Positions 34,271 through 42,344 of a stretch of DNA of 64,000 bases are shown piece after piece. The notes beneath the pieces are model-generated. The model saw only the letters and a list, made by a program, of their open reading frames with translations. It was not told the DNA's origin and did no database searches. Each line of letters opens with the position of its first letter. The stretch's first letter is position 1. The position numbers and the translations under genes are program-made. Source of the stretch: Burkholderiales bacterium (GTDB taxonomy: Bacteria; Pseudomonadota; Gammaproteobacteria; Burkholderiales; SG8-41); the NCBI GenBank assembly GCA_019744975.1, contig JAIETP010000003.1, forward strand, positions 124,001 through 188,000. The letters are read 5' to 3'.

Positions 34271-36090
34271 CACAGCGTACCCGCATTCGCTGCCAGATAA
34301 CGCCTCCAGCCGCCGTACGCGGTGATATCACGGGCATCGACAACCGCAAAAGCCTCGCACAGGAAACCCCTGACCTCCCGGCCATCGGCAAGCCGGAGCG
34401 TGCCAATGCCCAATGGCGGGGGCACTTCAGCAAGAAAGCCGCCCACTGCCGCGGCGGGCATTGCCCACAACTCGACTTCGATGGCAGCACCGCCGCTGGC
34501 AACGCGGACCAGGCCGGGCCGCGCCGGCGGCGCGCCGGACAATGCATACAACCGGTACTGCGCCGCCGTCTGCGTTACCGCCACCAGCGTGGCGCCACGC
34601 GCGGTGAGCTGGCCATTGAGCGGCAGTCCCGCGAGGTGGGCACCGACGACCGCAATCAGCAGATGATCCGCAGAGTCCGCCTCTGCCGGCAAGTCCCCTG
34701 CCGACAACTGGAACCGGGTGGCCCCCAGCGGCACCGCGCTGGCGCGGTGAAAACGCATGCCGATCCCGGCAAGGTAACGATCGCCGAACGCCTCGGCGAT
34801 CAGCGTGATGCCGGCGGGCAGGCCATCAGCGCGGAACGGGCCGGGCACGGCCAGCGCACACAGGTCGAGCAGATTGACGAAGTTCGTGTAGTAACCGAGA
34901 TCGGTATTACGCTGCACCGGTGCCAGGGCAACCTGGTCCTGCGTGTAGATCGTGCCGCTGGTCGGCACCGCGAGCACGTCCATGCGCGCCCATTGCGCCG
35001 CGCAACTCCGCTTCAGTGCCTGCAGCGCGTAGACCGCCTCGAAGGTATCCACCGCGCTCCACTGCCGCGCCGACTCGATGATCTGGCGTGTCACCGGATG
35101 CAATGCTTCCGGTTGCGCTTCCAGAAAAGTCCTGATCCCGGCATAACGCTCGGCTACCCACGGCCCCTGATACAGCAGGCGCGCGACATCGAGAAACGGC
35201 TGAAAATCAATCTCCACCAGCTCGGCGCCGATCTCACGCAGCTTCGCGAGCGACTGCTCGAATGCCGCCCGGGCATGGGCATCACCAAAAAATTCGCGTT
35301 GCGCCGCAGCCGGTACGCCGCAACGGAAATGCGTGGCGTCGCGCCTCGTCCGCGCCCTCTCGCCGGTATCGCAACGCGCGTAGACGTCATCGGCATCAAA
35401 ACCGCGCATGACCTGCATTACGCGGCCGGCATCTGCGCAGGTCAGGGCGAATACCGACACACAGTCGAGGGAGCGGCACGCCGGCACCACACCGCTGGTG
35501 CTGATGATGCCGGGGGTCGGCTTCAAACCCACGATGTTGTTGAATCCGGCGGGAACACGGCCTGAACCCGCGGTGTCGGTGCCCAATGCAAAGCTGACCT
35601 GGCCGGCCGCCACGGCTACCGCTGAGCCAGAGCTGGATCCACCGGAAATGTACTCGCGATTGTAGGCATTGCGGCACGCACCATACGGCGACCGGGTGCC
35701 GACCAGCCCGGCGGCAAACTGATCCAGGTTGGTCTTGCCGAAGAACAATGCACCGGCCTCCTGCAGGCGGCGCACGGCAAATGCCGTGGTCTCCGGCAAA
35801 TACGCGAACGCCGGGCACGCTGCGGTGGTGGGACATCCCGCAACATCGATGTTGTCCTTCACCGCAAACGGAATGCCATAAAGCGGCAGCGGCTCGCCTG
35901 CCGCCCGCCGCAATGCGAGCGCCGCGATCTGCGCAGTCATGTGCTGCGGCGGCACGACATGGATCCACAGCGGATTGTCAGCCGCGGCGTCAATGGCGGC
36001 ATAAATGTCGTCCGCCACCGCCTGTGGGATCAGGCGGCCCTGCGCATAGGCTTCGGCAAGCTGCGTCAGATCAAGGCTGTAATCAGGCAT
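34270..36090 (-). CDS. atzF: Allophanate hydrolase-like protein
   Basis: This 606-residue protein has the two-domain AtzF layout. The N-terminal amidase domain carries the Lys in IPFAVKDNIDVAGCPTT, the loop ISGGSSSGSAVAVAAG and the nucleophile Ser in GTDTAGSGRVPAGF. The C-terminal domain of about 150 residues ends in PPLGIGTLRL, then RGFLCEAFAV and GGWRRYL, which is characteristic of AtzF. AtzF makes ammonia and CO2 from allophanate. No urea carboxylase or cyanuric acid gene is in the window, so the true substrate may be another carbamoyl compound. The ATG at 36090 (PDYSLDLTQLAEAYAQG) matches the family start. It is coupled to the hydrolase downstream. Confidence 0.88.
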   Translation of the reverse strand: MPDYSLDLTQLAEAYAQGRLIPQAVADDIYAAIDAAADNPLWIHVVPPQHMTAQIAALALRRAAGEPLPLYGIPFAVKDNIDVAGCPTTAACPAFAYLPETTAFAVRRLQEAGALFFGKTNLDQFAAGLVGTRSPYGACRNAYNREYISGGSSSGSAVAVAAGQVSFALGTDTAGSGRVPAGFNNIVGLKPTPGIISTSGVVPACRSLDCVSVFALTCADAGRVMQVMRGFDADDVYARCDTGERARTRRDATHFRCGVPAAAQREFFGDAHARAAFEQSLAKLREIGAELVEIDFQPFLDVARLLYQGPWVAERYAGIRTFLEAQPEALHPVTRQIIESARQWSAVDTFEAVYALQALKRSCAAQWARMDVLAVPTSGTIYTQDQVALAPVQRNTDLGYYTNFVNLLDLCALAVPGPFRADGLPAGITLIAEAFGDRYLAGIGMRFHRASAVPLGATRFQLSAGDLPAEADSADHLLIAVVGAHLAGLPLNGQLTARGATLVAVTQTAAQYRLYALSGAPPARPGLVRVASGGAAIEVELWAMPAAAVGGFLAEVPPPLGIGTLRLADGREVRGFLCEAFAVVDARDITAYGGWRRYLAANAGTL

Positions 36091-36234
36091 ATGTGGTGTA
36101 CCGGGCAAAGATGGTCAAAAAATCCTGCGTGCTGGTTTAAGCTTGCTGGCAGCCCGCGTAGCGCGATGACCATTGCCAAAGCAAGAGTTACGCCAGACCA
36201 AGACCGCCGCAGCCACCAACCGTGGCGCTACATA

Positions 36235-37218
36235 TCACTCCGCCTTGATACCGGCAGTCTTCACCAGGCCGCCCCATTTCGCCGCCTCGGATTTCAGGTA
36301 TTGCGCGAACCCGGCCGGCGTATCGCCGATGGGCTCCAGGCCGGCGCGCGCCATGCGTTCGGCGATCGCCGGCTCCTGCAGGGTGGCGACGATGTCCTTG
36401 TGCAAACGTTCGATCACCGCACGCGGCGTGCCGCGCGGCGCCACCACACCGTTCCAGTTGTTGGCCTCGTAACCCTTCAATCCCGCTTCAGCGACGGTCG
36501 GCATTTCGGGGAACAGCGGTGAACGTTTGGCCTTGCCGACGCCCAGGCCTTTCAGCTTGCCGGCACGGATATGCGGCTGCGCGGTGGTCAGGTTGGCCAT
36601 CATCATGTTCAGACGACCCGCCACGAGATCGGCGACTGCGGGGGCGCCGCCTTTGTACGGCACATGCAGGGCCTCCACGCCCGCCATGCTGGTGAACAGC
36701 GCCATCGCGAGGTGGCCGGCGCCGCCAACACCGCTGGAGCCGTAATTGTATTTGCCGGGATTGGCCTTCAGCAGCGCGATCAATTCCTTCACCGATGCCG
36801 CCGGCATCGACGGATGCACCACCAGCAGATTGCTGGAGCCGGCGATGTTGGTGATCGCGACAAAATCGCGGTCCAGCACGTAAGGCACCCTGGCATACAG
36901 CGACGGATTCACCGCCAGCGGCGGGGTCGCCATCAGCAGGATATGGCCGTCGGGCGTCGCGTCCTTGACGATCTCGGTGCCGATGATGGTGCCGGCTCCG
37001 GTGCGGTTGTCGATCACCACCTGCTGGCCGAGGCGCTCGGACAGGCGTGCGCCGGTGATGCGGGCCACGGTGTCGGTCGAACCGCCGGCGGAATACGGCA
37101 CGACCAGACGCACGGGGCGCTGCGGATAGGCGGAGGATTCAGCGGAAAAAGCAGGGGGCGCGCCGAACGCCGCGAATACAACGAGAGAAGCCGAAAAAAA
37201 CTGACGCTTGGTGTTCAT
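36235..37218 (-). CDS. Bug family (TctC-type) periplasmic solute receptor 9
   Basis: A 327-residue receptor with leader MNTKRQFFSASLVVFAAFG ending in PPAFSA. The mature part begins ESSAYPQRPVRLVVPYSAGGSTDTVAR. IDNRTGAGTIIGTEIVKDA and PDGHILLMA (His for the usual Tyr) follow. The ATG at 37218 is preceded by AAGGAA. It lies 144 bp upstream of allophanate hydrolase and 74 bp downstream of the flavin reductase, all on the minus strand. The ligand may therefore be the compound cleaved by the hydrolase pair; that is inference. Confidence 0.87.
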   Translation of the reverse strand: MNTKRQFFSASLVVFAAFGAPPAFSAESSAYPQRPVRLVVPYSAGGSTDTVARITGARLSERLGQQVVIDNRTGAGTIIGTEIVKDATPDGHILLMATPPLAVNPSLYARVPYVLDRDFVAITNIAGSSNLLVVHPSMPAASVKELIALLKANPGKYNYGSSGVGGAGHLAMALFTSMAGVEALHVPYKGGAPAVADLVAGRLNMMMANLTTAQPHIRAGKLKGLGVGKAKRSPLFPEMPTVAEAGLKGYEANNWNGVVAPRGTPRAVIERLHKDIVATLQEPAIAERMARAGLEPIGDTPAGFAQYLKSEAAKWGGLVKTAGIKAE

Positions 37219-37292
37219 GATATTCCTTGCTGAAGAACCATTACCCTCCGGACCTGGTGCATTGTTATATTTGAATTCGGAATATGTGCAGA

Positions 37293-37910
37293 TCACTCAC
37301 TGGCAGCGCCGGCAATGCGCGGCATTTCGAATCGATCGGTGACGCGTGCATACCCGCCCTTGCCGGCGAGCCGGCCGATCGGGTTGATCCGGCCGACATC
37401 GACGTGGAAACGTTCGTTGACGATGCCGTCGTGGTAATGAAAATACACGACCTCGCCGAACACCACATGATAGGGTTTGCGCCCAAGGTCGACGATCTGC
37501 ATCAGCCGGCATTCCATCGCCACCGGCGCCTCGGCAATACGCGGCGGCCGCACCCTGGACGAGGGCACCGCAGTCAATCCAGCCTTTTCGATTTCATTGA
37601 TTTCGGGCGGGTAATCAACAGCACAGACATTCATCTGGCCCTTGATTGCATCGCTGACGATATGCACGACAAATTCCGGGATTTCGCGGATATTGCGCAC
37701 GGTATCCTTGGCAGCGCCCGATTTATCGCCGACTGAAAACATCAGCATCGCCGGGTCGGAACCAACGGCATTGAAAAAACTGAAGGGCGCGGCATTGGGG
37801 CCATTGCGGCCCAGCGTGGTCACCAGCGCGATCGGGCGCGGCGTCACGGTGCCGACCATCAATTTGTACTGGTCCTGCCAGGAGAGCTTGCTTGCATCGA
37901 ATTCGGTCAT
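37293..37910 (-). CDS. Flavin reductase-like FMN-binding protein
   Basis: This 205-residue protein belongs to the flavin reductase/DIM6-NTAB family. The flavin-binding part is VTPRPIALVTTLGRNGPNAAPFSFFNAVG, with SVGDKSGAAKDTVRNI and EFVVHIVSD. A late block, FHVDVGRINPIGRLAGKGGYARV, is typical of the stand-alone members. Such proteins give reduced FMN to monooxygenases or act as NADH:flavin oxidoreductases, but no partner monooxygenase is in the window. It lies 74 bp upstream of Bug 9. A terminator and palindrome separate it from Bug 10. Confidence 0.85.
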   Translation of the reverse strand: MTEFDASKLSWQDQYKLMVGTVTPRPIALVTTLGRNGPNAAPFSFFNAVGSDPAMLMFSVGDKSGAAKDTVRNIREIPEFVVHIVSDAIKGQMNVCAVDYPPEINEIEKAGLTAVPSSRVRPPRIAEAPVAMECRLMQIVDLGRKPYHVVFGEVVYFHYHDGIVNERFHVDVGRINPIGRLAGKGGYARVTDRFEMPRIAGAASE

Positions 37911-37991
37911 GATTCATTCAGCAACAGGGTGAGGTGCCAATGATTCTAACAGGGCATGATGCCGTGACTGGTTCCACATCATGCAGCGGAC

Positions 37992-38019
37992 AAAAAAAAC
38001 GCCCGCACAAGGCGGGCGT
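37992..38019 (-). terminator. Intrinsic terminator after Bug 10
   Basis: On the minus strand ACGCCCGC, a short loop and GCGGGCGT are followed by eight T. It ends transcription of the Bug 10 gene, 48 bp past its stop. Confidence 0.9.
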
Positions 38020-38032
38020 TCTGCAACAGCCA

Positions 38033-38061
38033 ACAGGGCATGCGCGAAGCGCATGCCCTGT
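38033..38061. repeat. Perfect 13-bp-arm palindrome between a stop codon and a terminator
   Basis: ACAGGGCATGCGC (38033-38045) and its exact inverse (38049-38061) are separated by GAA. It starts 6 bp past the Bug 10 stop on the minus strand and precedes the T-tailed terminator, so two strong hairpins lie in tandem. Confidence 0.9.
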
Positions 38062-38066
38062 AACAA

Positions 38067-39041
38067 TCAGTCGCCCACCACTTTGGCGGCCTTGATCACC
38101 TTGGCATATTTCTCGACTTCGCGCTTGAAATAAGCGGCCAGTTCTTCGGGGGTGCTGCCCACCGGCTCTCCGCCTTCCCTGCGGATGAAATCGTTGACGT
38201 CCGGAGATTTCAGCGCCTTGATAATCTCGGCGTTGAGTTTGACTACGATGTCCTTGGCAGTGCCTTTCGGGAAAAACATCGCATACCAGTTGTCAGCCTC
38301 GAAATCCGGATAGATTGAGCTCATGGTCGGCAGGTCGGGGAACGCTGAAGACCGTTTGGCCGTGGTCACCGCCAGCGGCCTGACCTTGCCCGACTTGATG
38401 AAGGGCTGGGCCGCCAGTGCAGTGGCAAAGGTGAAATCAGTTTCGCCGCTGATCTGTGCAACGATCGCCGGTCCGCCGCCCTTGTAGGGAATCGGGGTCA
38501 CATTGACACCGCCAAACAGCTTGAGCATTTCGATCGACAGATGGCTGGTCGTGCCGGAACCGTTATGCGCGGCGTTCATCCTCCCGGTTTTTTTGGCCAG
38601 CGCAATCAGTTCCTTGACGTTTTTGACCGGAACACTGGGATGCGCCACCAGTACCAGCGGCACCGAGGAAATCCAGCTCACCGGCTCCAGATCGGTTACC
38701 GGATTGAAATTAAGCCGCTTGGCATAGAGCGTGACATTGACCGCCATGGAAGCCGTCGTAAACAGGATGTTGTAACCGTCGGGCGGCGACTTGGCGACCA
38801 ACTCGGCGCCGATCAGGCCCGCCGCGCCGGAACGATTGTCGACCAGGAAGTTCTGGCCCATGCTGGCCTGAAACTTTTGTCCGAGCAGGCGGCCCTGGAT
38901 GTCGGTGCCGCCGCCGGCGCCGAAGGGCACGACGATACGCACCGCCTTGGACGGCCATTGCTGGGCAAACACCGGAACACCCCAGGCCATGGATACGGCG
39001 GCGAGTACCGCGCCGGCAATCTGCAACTTTTTCTGTTTCAT
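38067..39041 (-). CDS. Bug family (TctC-type) periplasmic solute receptor 10
   Basis: A 324-residue receptor with leader MKQKKLQIAGAVLAAVSMAWG ending in VPVFAQ. The mature part has WPSKAVRIVVPFGAGGGTDIQGR, VDNRSGAAGLIGAELVAKS and PPDGYNILFTT, where Asn replaces the usual Thr. It lies 46 bp downstream of the alpha/beta hydrolase at 39087 on the same strand. It ends in a palindrome and terminator pair that closes the unit. The hydrolase and receptor probably serve one ester or ring-cleavage substrate; the ligand is not known. Confidence 0.88.
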   Translation of the reverse strand: MKQKKLQIAGAVLAAVSMAWGVPVFAQQWPSKAVRIVVPFGAGGGTDIQGRLLGQKFQASMGQNFLVDNRSGAAGLIGAELVAKSPPDGYNILFTTASMAVNVTLYAKRLNFNPVTDLEPVSWISSVPLVLVAHPSVPVKNVKELIALAKKTGRMNAAHNGSGTTSHLSIEMLKLFGGVNVTPIPYKGGGPAIVAQISGETDFTFATALAAQPFIKSGKVRPLAVTTAKRSSAFPDLPTMSSIYPDFEADNWYAMFFPKGTAKDIVVKLNAEIIKALKSPDVNDFIRREGGEPVGSTPEELAAYFKREVEKYAKVIKAAKVVGD

Positions 39042-39086
39042 TGACGCCTCCTGTTTTGCTGCTTTTGAAACGGAACAGCGCGGATG

Positions 39087-40010
39087 TTATCCCCGGTAAA
39101 TCGGCTCCGGCTGAGTAAAAAATGAATGCAGGATGTGGTACACGGTGCGGAAATTGATCTGCTGGAAACTTGCATGCGAGATGCCTGACATCACCGCAAA
39201 CTGCTTGTCGGGATTGGGCAGACGATTGAAGAAATCAAGCAGGTCTTCCATGCTGGCAATACCGTCCCACTGGCCGCGCATGATCACCGTTGCCGCGGTG
39301 ATTTTCGCCGGGTCAACCACCGGCAACTTCGCGCACATATCGAGGTAAGTGCCGGTCGGTACGGAGTCGTCGAGCTTGAGAACTTCATCGGCAAACACTT
39401 CTACCACACGCTGCTCCGCACAACCGGGATGGTCACGATTGAATATCGAATGCATGAAGGCGCGGTCGATCGGGCGTCGTTTGTGGGCTTTCCACTGATC
39501 GAGTTTCTTGGCGCGCTCTTCCAGGGTCGGGCTGCCCTTGCCGGTCCAGACAAACGCGTCGAGGGCAAGGCGGGACACACGCTCCGGATGACGTTCGGCA
39601 AACATCGCTGCGCGCAGCGCGCCGGACGAAATGCCGTAGACCATGAACTGCCTGGCACCAGTGGTCTTCATGATGTAATCGCTCGCGGCCTCAAGATCAT
39701 CGGCGCCGTTGGCGATATCGAAATAAATGTCCCGCGACTTGTCTGAGCGTCCGTAACCTTCCATGTCAACGCACCAGGTGTTGAAGCCGCGCTCGGCGAA
39801 CCAGTCCATCACCGAGGAATCGGGCCGGCCCGGCACATGCAGGTCGAAAGTCGGTTGCGAGGCCATCGACGAACCATGCACGAACAGCACCGTGCCGTTT
39901 TTGCCTTTGCCGTCAACGGCCTTTTTTTCCCACAGAAAAAGTTTGACATCGCCCTTGCGGGTCCAGTGTTCCTTGCCGGCAATCGCGGCACCTTTTGCGG
40001 TCTGATCCAT
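39087..40010 (-). CDS. Alpha/beta hydrolase fold protein
   Basis: This 307-residue hydrolase has the oxyanion segment LFVHGSSMASQPTFDL. The nucleophile elbow is VYGISSGALRAAMFAERHP (G-I-S-S-G). An Asp is likely in IMRGQWDGIAS, and the His is in MSGISHASFQQ. There is no signal peptide. About 40 N-terminal residues precede the first strand and include a Lys/Trp-rich strand pair (EHWTRKGDVKLFLWEKKAVDG). This resembles C-C bond or ester hydrolases of catabolic operons. Bug 10 follows 46 bp downstream. The gene is divergent from the small leader ORF and class II aldolase, with a 120-bp gap to the former. Confidence 0.82.
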   Translation of the reverse strand: MDQTAKGAAIAGKEHWTRKGDVKLFLWEKKAVDGKGKNGTVLFVHGSSMASQPTFDLHVPGRPDSSVMDWFAERGFNTWCVDMEGYGRSDKSRDIYFDIANGADDLEAASDYIMKTTGARQFMVYGISSGALRAAMFAERHPERVSRLALDAFVWTGKGSPTLEERAKKLDQWKAHKRRPIDRAFMHSIFNRDHPGCAEQRVVEVFADEVLKLDDSVPTGTYLDMCAKLPVVDPAKITAATVIMRGQWDGIASMEDLLDFFNRLPNPDKQFAVMSGISHASFQQINFRTVYHILHSFFTQPEPIYRG

Positions 40011-40100
40011 AAATCCTTATGGGGCGAAAAAAAACAGCTGTCCGAGGGGACCGCAAGTCTAGGATACGGAACCGCCCCAGTCAAACGCGGGGGACGGCAT

Positions 40101-40107
40101 ATATAAT
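40101..40107 (+). promoter_or_regulatory. Likely -10 element for the class II aldolase gene
   Basis: TATATAAT in an otherwise GC-rich leader fits a sigma-70 -10 box for the plus-strand unit beginning at 40130 or 40210. A convincing -35 is not seen. Confidence 0.4.
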
Positions 40108-40129
40108 CGTTTCGCTGGATCGCCTGCTT

Positions 40130-40213
40130 ATGTTCAAGATCAGCTTCGAAATCAAGTTCAAAATCAAGTTCAAAACAATGTCCCCGACGCCCCAGTACCG
40201 GACCTCCATATGA
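40130..40213 (+). CDS. Possible small leader ORF with tandem 12-nt repeats, 27 codons
   Basis: A short frame, MFKISFEIKFKIKFKTM and ten more residues, ends in a TGA that overlaps the aldolase ATG (ATGA). Most of it is four 12-nt units (40133-40180) of the type TTCAAAATCAAG, giving alternating Phe/Ile and Lys. No clear SD precedes it. It could couple translation of the aldolase, or it may be a repeat-bearing untranslated leader. Confidence 0.35.
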   Translation: MFKISFEIKFKIKFKTMSPTPQYRTSI

Positions 40214-41007
40214 CCGCGAACTACTCAACACAGTTCCGCAACATCAAAGACGAAGTCAGCCCTGAAGAATGGAAAACACGGGTCAACCTCGCGGCCTGTT
40301 ACCGGCTGACCGACAGTTTCGGCATGACCGACCTGATCTACAACCACATCACCGCACGCATTCCCGGCGATGACGAACACCTGCTGATCAACCTCTACGG
40401 CCTGCTCTACAAGGAGATCACCGCCTCAAGCCTGGTCAAGATCGATCTCGAAGGCAATATCCTGTGGAAACCGGACACCGACTACGGTATCAACAAATCC
40501 GGTTACGTCATCCACGGCGCGATCCACCGCGCGCGGCCCGAGCTGAAATGCGTGATGCACACCCACACCCGCGCCGGCATGGCGGTGAGTTCGATGAAAT
40601 GCGGCCTGCTGCCGATGACCCAGACCTCCATGCGTTTTGTCGGCCACCACGGCTACCATGACTACGAGGGCCCTGCCATCGATCTCGCCGAGCGCGAGCG
40701 CCTGGTGCGTGATCTTGGTTCGCATGACACGCTGATTCTGCGCAATCACGGCCTGCTGACCTGCGGCGCCACCATCCAGCAGGCCTTCAACACCATGTAC
40801 CAACTTGAGATGTCCTGCCGCACCCAGGTCGACGCCATGGCCGGCGGACAGGAAATCGTGCTGCCGCCGCAGGAAGTCATCGACCATACCGCCAACCTCT
40901 ACCAGCCCGGCACACGCCGGCCCTATGGCGTGCTTGAATGGCATGCGATGCTGCGCCTGCTCGACGCAGAATCGAAGAACTCCGGTTATCCGCCATACTG
41001 GCATTGA
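40210..41007 (+). CDS. Class II aldolase/adducin family protein
   Basis: This 265-residue protein has the zinc-dependent class II aldolase fold. It shows NLAACYRLTDSFGMTDLIYNH, then KSGYVIHGAIHRARPELKCVMHTHTRAG. The metal ligands are the two His of HTHT with a further His in ILRNHGLLTCGATIQQA. The acid that activates substrate in fuculose-phosphate aldolase (E73 region) cannot be placed, so aldol cleavage is not certain; some relatives are decarboxylases or dehydratases. The ATG at 40210 overlaps a short upstream frame. The acyl-CoA dehydrogenase follows 59 bp later, so the two are probably co-transcribed. Confidence 0.85.
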   Translation: MTANYSTQFRNIKDEVSPEEWKTRVNLAACYRLTDSFGMTDLIYNHITARIPGDDEHLLINLYGLLYKEITASSLVKIDLEGNILWKPDTDYGINKSGYVIHGAIHRARPELKCVMHTHTRAGMAVSSMKCGLLPMTQTSMRFVGHHGYHDYEGPAIDLAERERLVRDLGSHDTLILRNHGLLTCGATIQQAFNTMYQLEMSCRTQVDAMAGGQEIVLPPQEVIDHTANLYQPGTRRPYGVLEWHAMLRLLDAESKNSGYPPYWH

Positions 41008-41066
41008 TCCCGGCAGCAGCACTGCGGCTTCACTCCTCAATCCTCACTCCTCCATCCTCAGCCACC

Positions 41067-42248
41067 ATGGATTTCAGCATCTCGGAACAACAACGCGCCT
41101 TCGTCGACACCGTGCGCAAGGTATGCCAGAAGGAATTCGCACCGCGCGCGATCAAATACCTCGATGGCACCTGGCCCGCGGAAAACATGAAGCGCCTCGG
41201 CGAAATCGGCGTGCTCGGTATGGCGGTGCCCGAGGAATACGGCGGTTCCGGACTGTCGATCCTCGACACCGTGCTGGTGCTCGAGGAAATCGGCAAGGTC
41301 TGTTATGTCACGGCCATGGGCGCTCTCGGCGAGGTCGGCACCCAGACCCGCGTGATCTCGACGTTTGCGCCCGAAGAAATAAAACGCAAAATCCTGCCCC
41401 GCGTCGCCACCGGCGAAGCCATGCTCGCCATCTGCATGACCGAACCCGACGCCGGCACCGACGTGCCGAACTACAAGACCAACTGCACAATCAAAGGCGA
41501 CCGCGTGATCCTGCGCGGCGCAAAAACACTGATCTCCCGCGCCGACATCGCCGAGATGTTCGTGGTGTTCACCCGTGTCGACAACAAGCCGGGCGCCGAA
41601 GGCATCGGCTGCGTGCTGGTACCCGGCGGCATCAAGGGACTCAGCGCCAAGGCGAGTTATCACACCATGGGCGGTGAATACCTGTCCGACGTATTCTTCG
41701 ACGACATCGAACTGCCGCTGGAGAATCTGGTGATTCGCGACAACGGCATGAAAAAACTGCTGTCGGCGTTCAACACCCAGCGCTGCCTCAATCCGGCGAT
41801 CTGCCTCGGTCTCGCCGAAGGTGCGCTGGAAGAAGCCGTGAAATACATGCGCAACCGTTCGGCCTTCGGCAAAAAGATCGGTGATTTCCAAGGTATGCGC
41901 TGGAAAGTGGCCGACATGTACATCGAGATCGAGGCGGCGCGCGGCCTGCTCTACCGCGCCGCGGTTTCAGGCGACACGGTTTCAGGCAACGGATTCCCTG
42001 ACCCGACGCTGGCGGCAATGGCCAAGATCTACACCAATGAAATGTCGATCCGCGTCACCAGCGAAGCCATCCAGGTGCACGGCGGTTACGGCTTCACCGA
42101 CGAGTTTCCGGTGTCGCGTTTTTTCCGCGGCACACGTTACGGCAGCCTCGGCGGCGGCACCACCGAAACCCTGCGCAACATGGTCGGGCGCAAACTGGTG
42201 GAGCAGATGGATCTGGCGTCGGGCTGCCTGGGGATGGATTACTTCTAG
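41067..42248 (+). CDS. Acyl-CoA dehydrogenase
   Basis: This 393-residue FAD enzyme has the complete ACAD layout. It shows PEEYGGSGLSILDTVLVLEEIG, the ICMTEPDAGTDVPN FAD loop, the FGKKIGDFQGMRWKVADMYIEI helices and QVHGGYGFTDEFPVSRFF. The signature then ends GSLGGGTTETLRNMVG, so the Glu of the common YEGTSEIQ motif is Gly. In isovaleryl- and long-chain-type enzymes with IGGGT the base sits on another helix, which may also hold here. ATG 41067 starts MDFSISEQQRAF as in the family. It follows the aldolase and ends before a three-hairpin array. Confidence 0.9.
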   Translation: MDFSISEQQRAFVDTVRKVCQKEFAPRAIKYLDGTWPAENMKRLGEIGVLGMAVPEEYGGSGLSILDTVLVLEEIGKVCYVTAMGALGEVGTQTRVISTFAPEEIKRKILPRVATGEAMLAICMTEPDAGTDVPNYKTNCTIKGDRVILRGAKTLISRADIAEMFVVFTRVDNKPGAEGIGCVLVPGGIKGLSAKASYHTMGGEYLSDVFFDDIELPLENLVIRDNGMKKLLSAFNTQRCLNPAICLGLAEGALEEAVKYMRNRSAFGKKIGDFQGMRWKVADMYIEIEAARGLLYRAAVSGDTVSGNGFPDPTLAAMAKIYTNEMSIRVTSEAIQVHGGYGFTDEFPVSRFFRGTRYGSLGGGTTETLRNMVGRKLVEQMDLASGCLGMDYF

Positions 42249-42254
42249 AGTTTT

Positions 42255-42340
42255 CCCCGCGCAAACTTCGCGCGTGGAAGTGTTGGCTGCGGGGAGAAGT
42301 TACCCGCCGTTCTATTCAGCAGCGGGGAGATTTAACCCGC
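42255..42340. repeat. Array of three GC hairpins with 32-33-nt pitch
   Basis: Palindromes are centred near 42266, 42298 and 42331. Units 2 and 3 are 19 nt long (GCGGGGAGAAGTTACCCGC and GCGGGGAGATTTAACCCGC). Unit 1 is CCCCGCGC...GCGCGTGG. The pitch and hairpin length match the array at 8109-8261 although the stem sequences differ. The array starts just after the acyl-CoA dehydrogenase stop, and a MITE abuts its far end. Confidence 0.75.
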
Positions 42341-42344
42341 CGTC

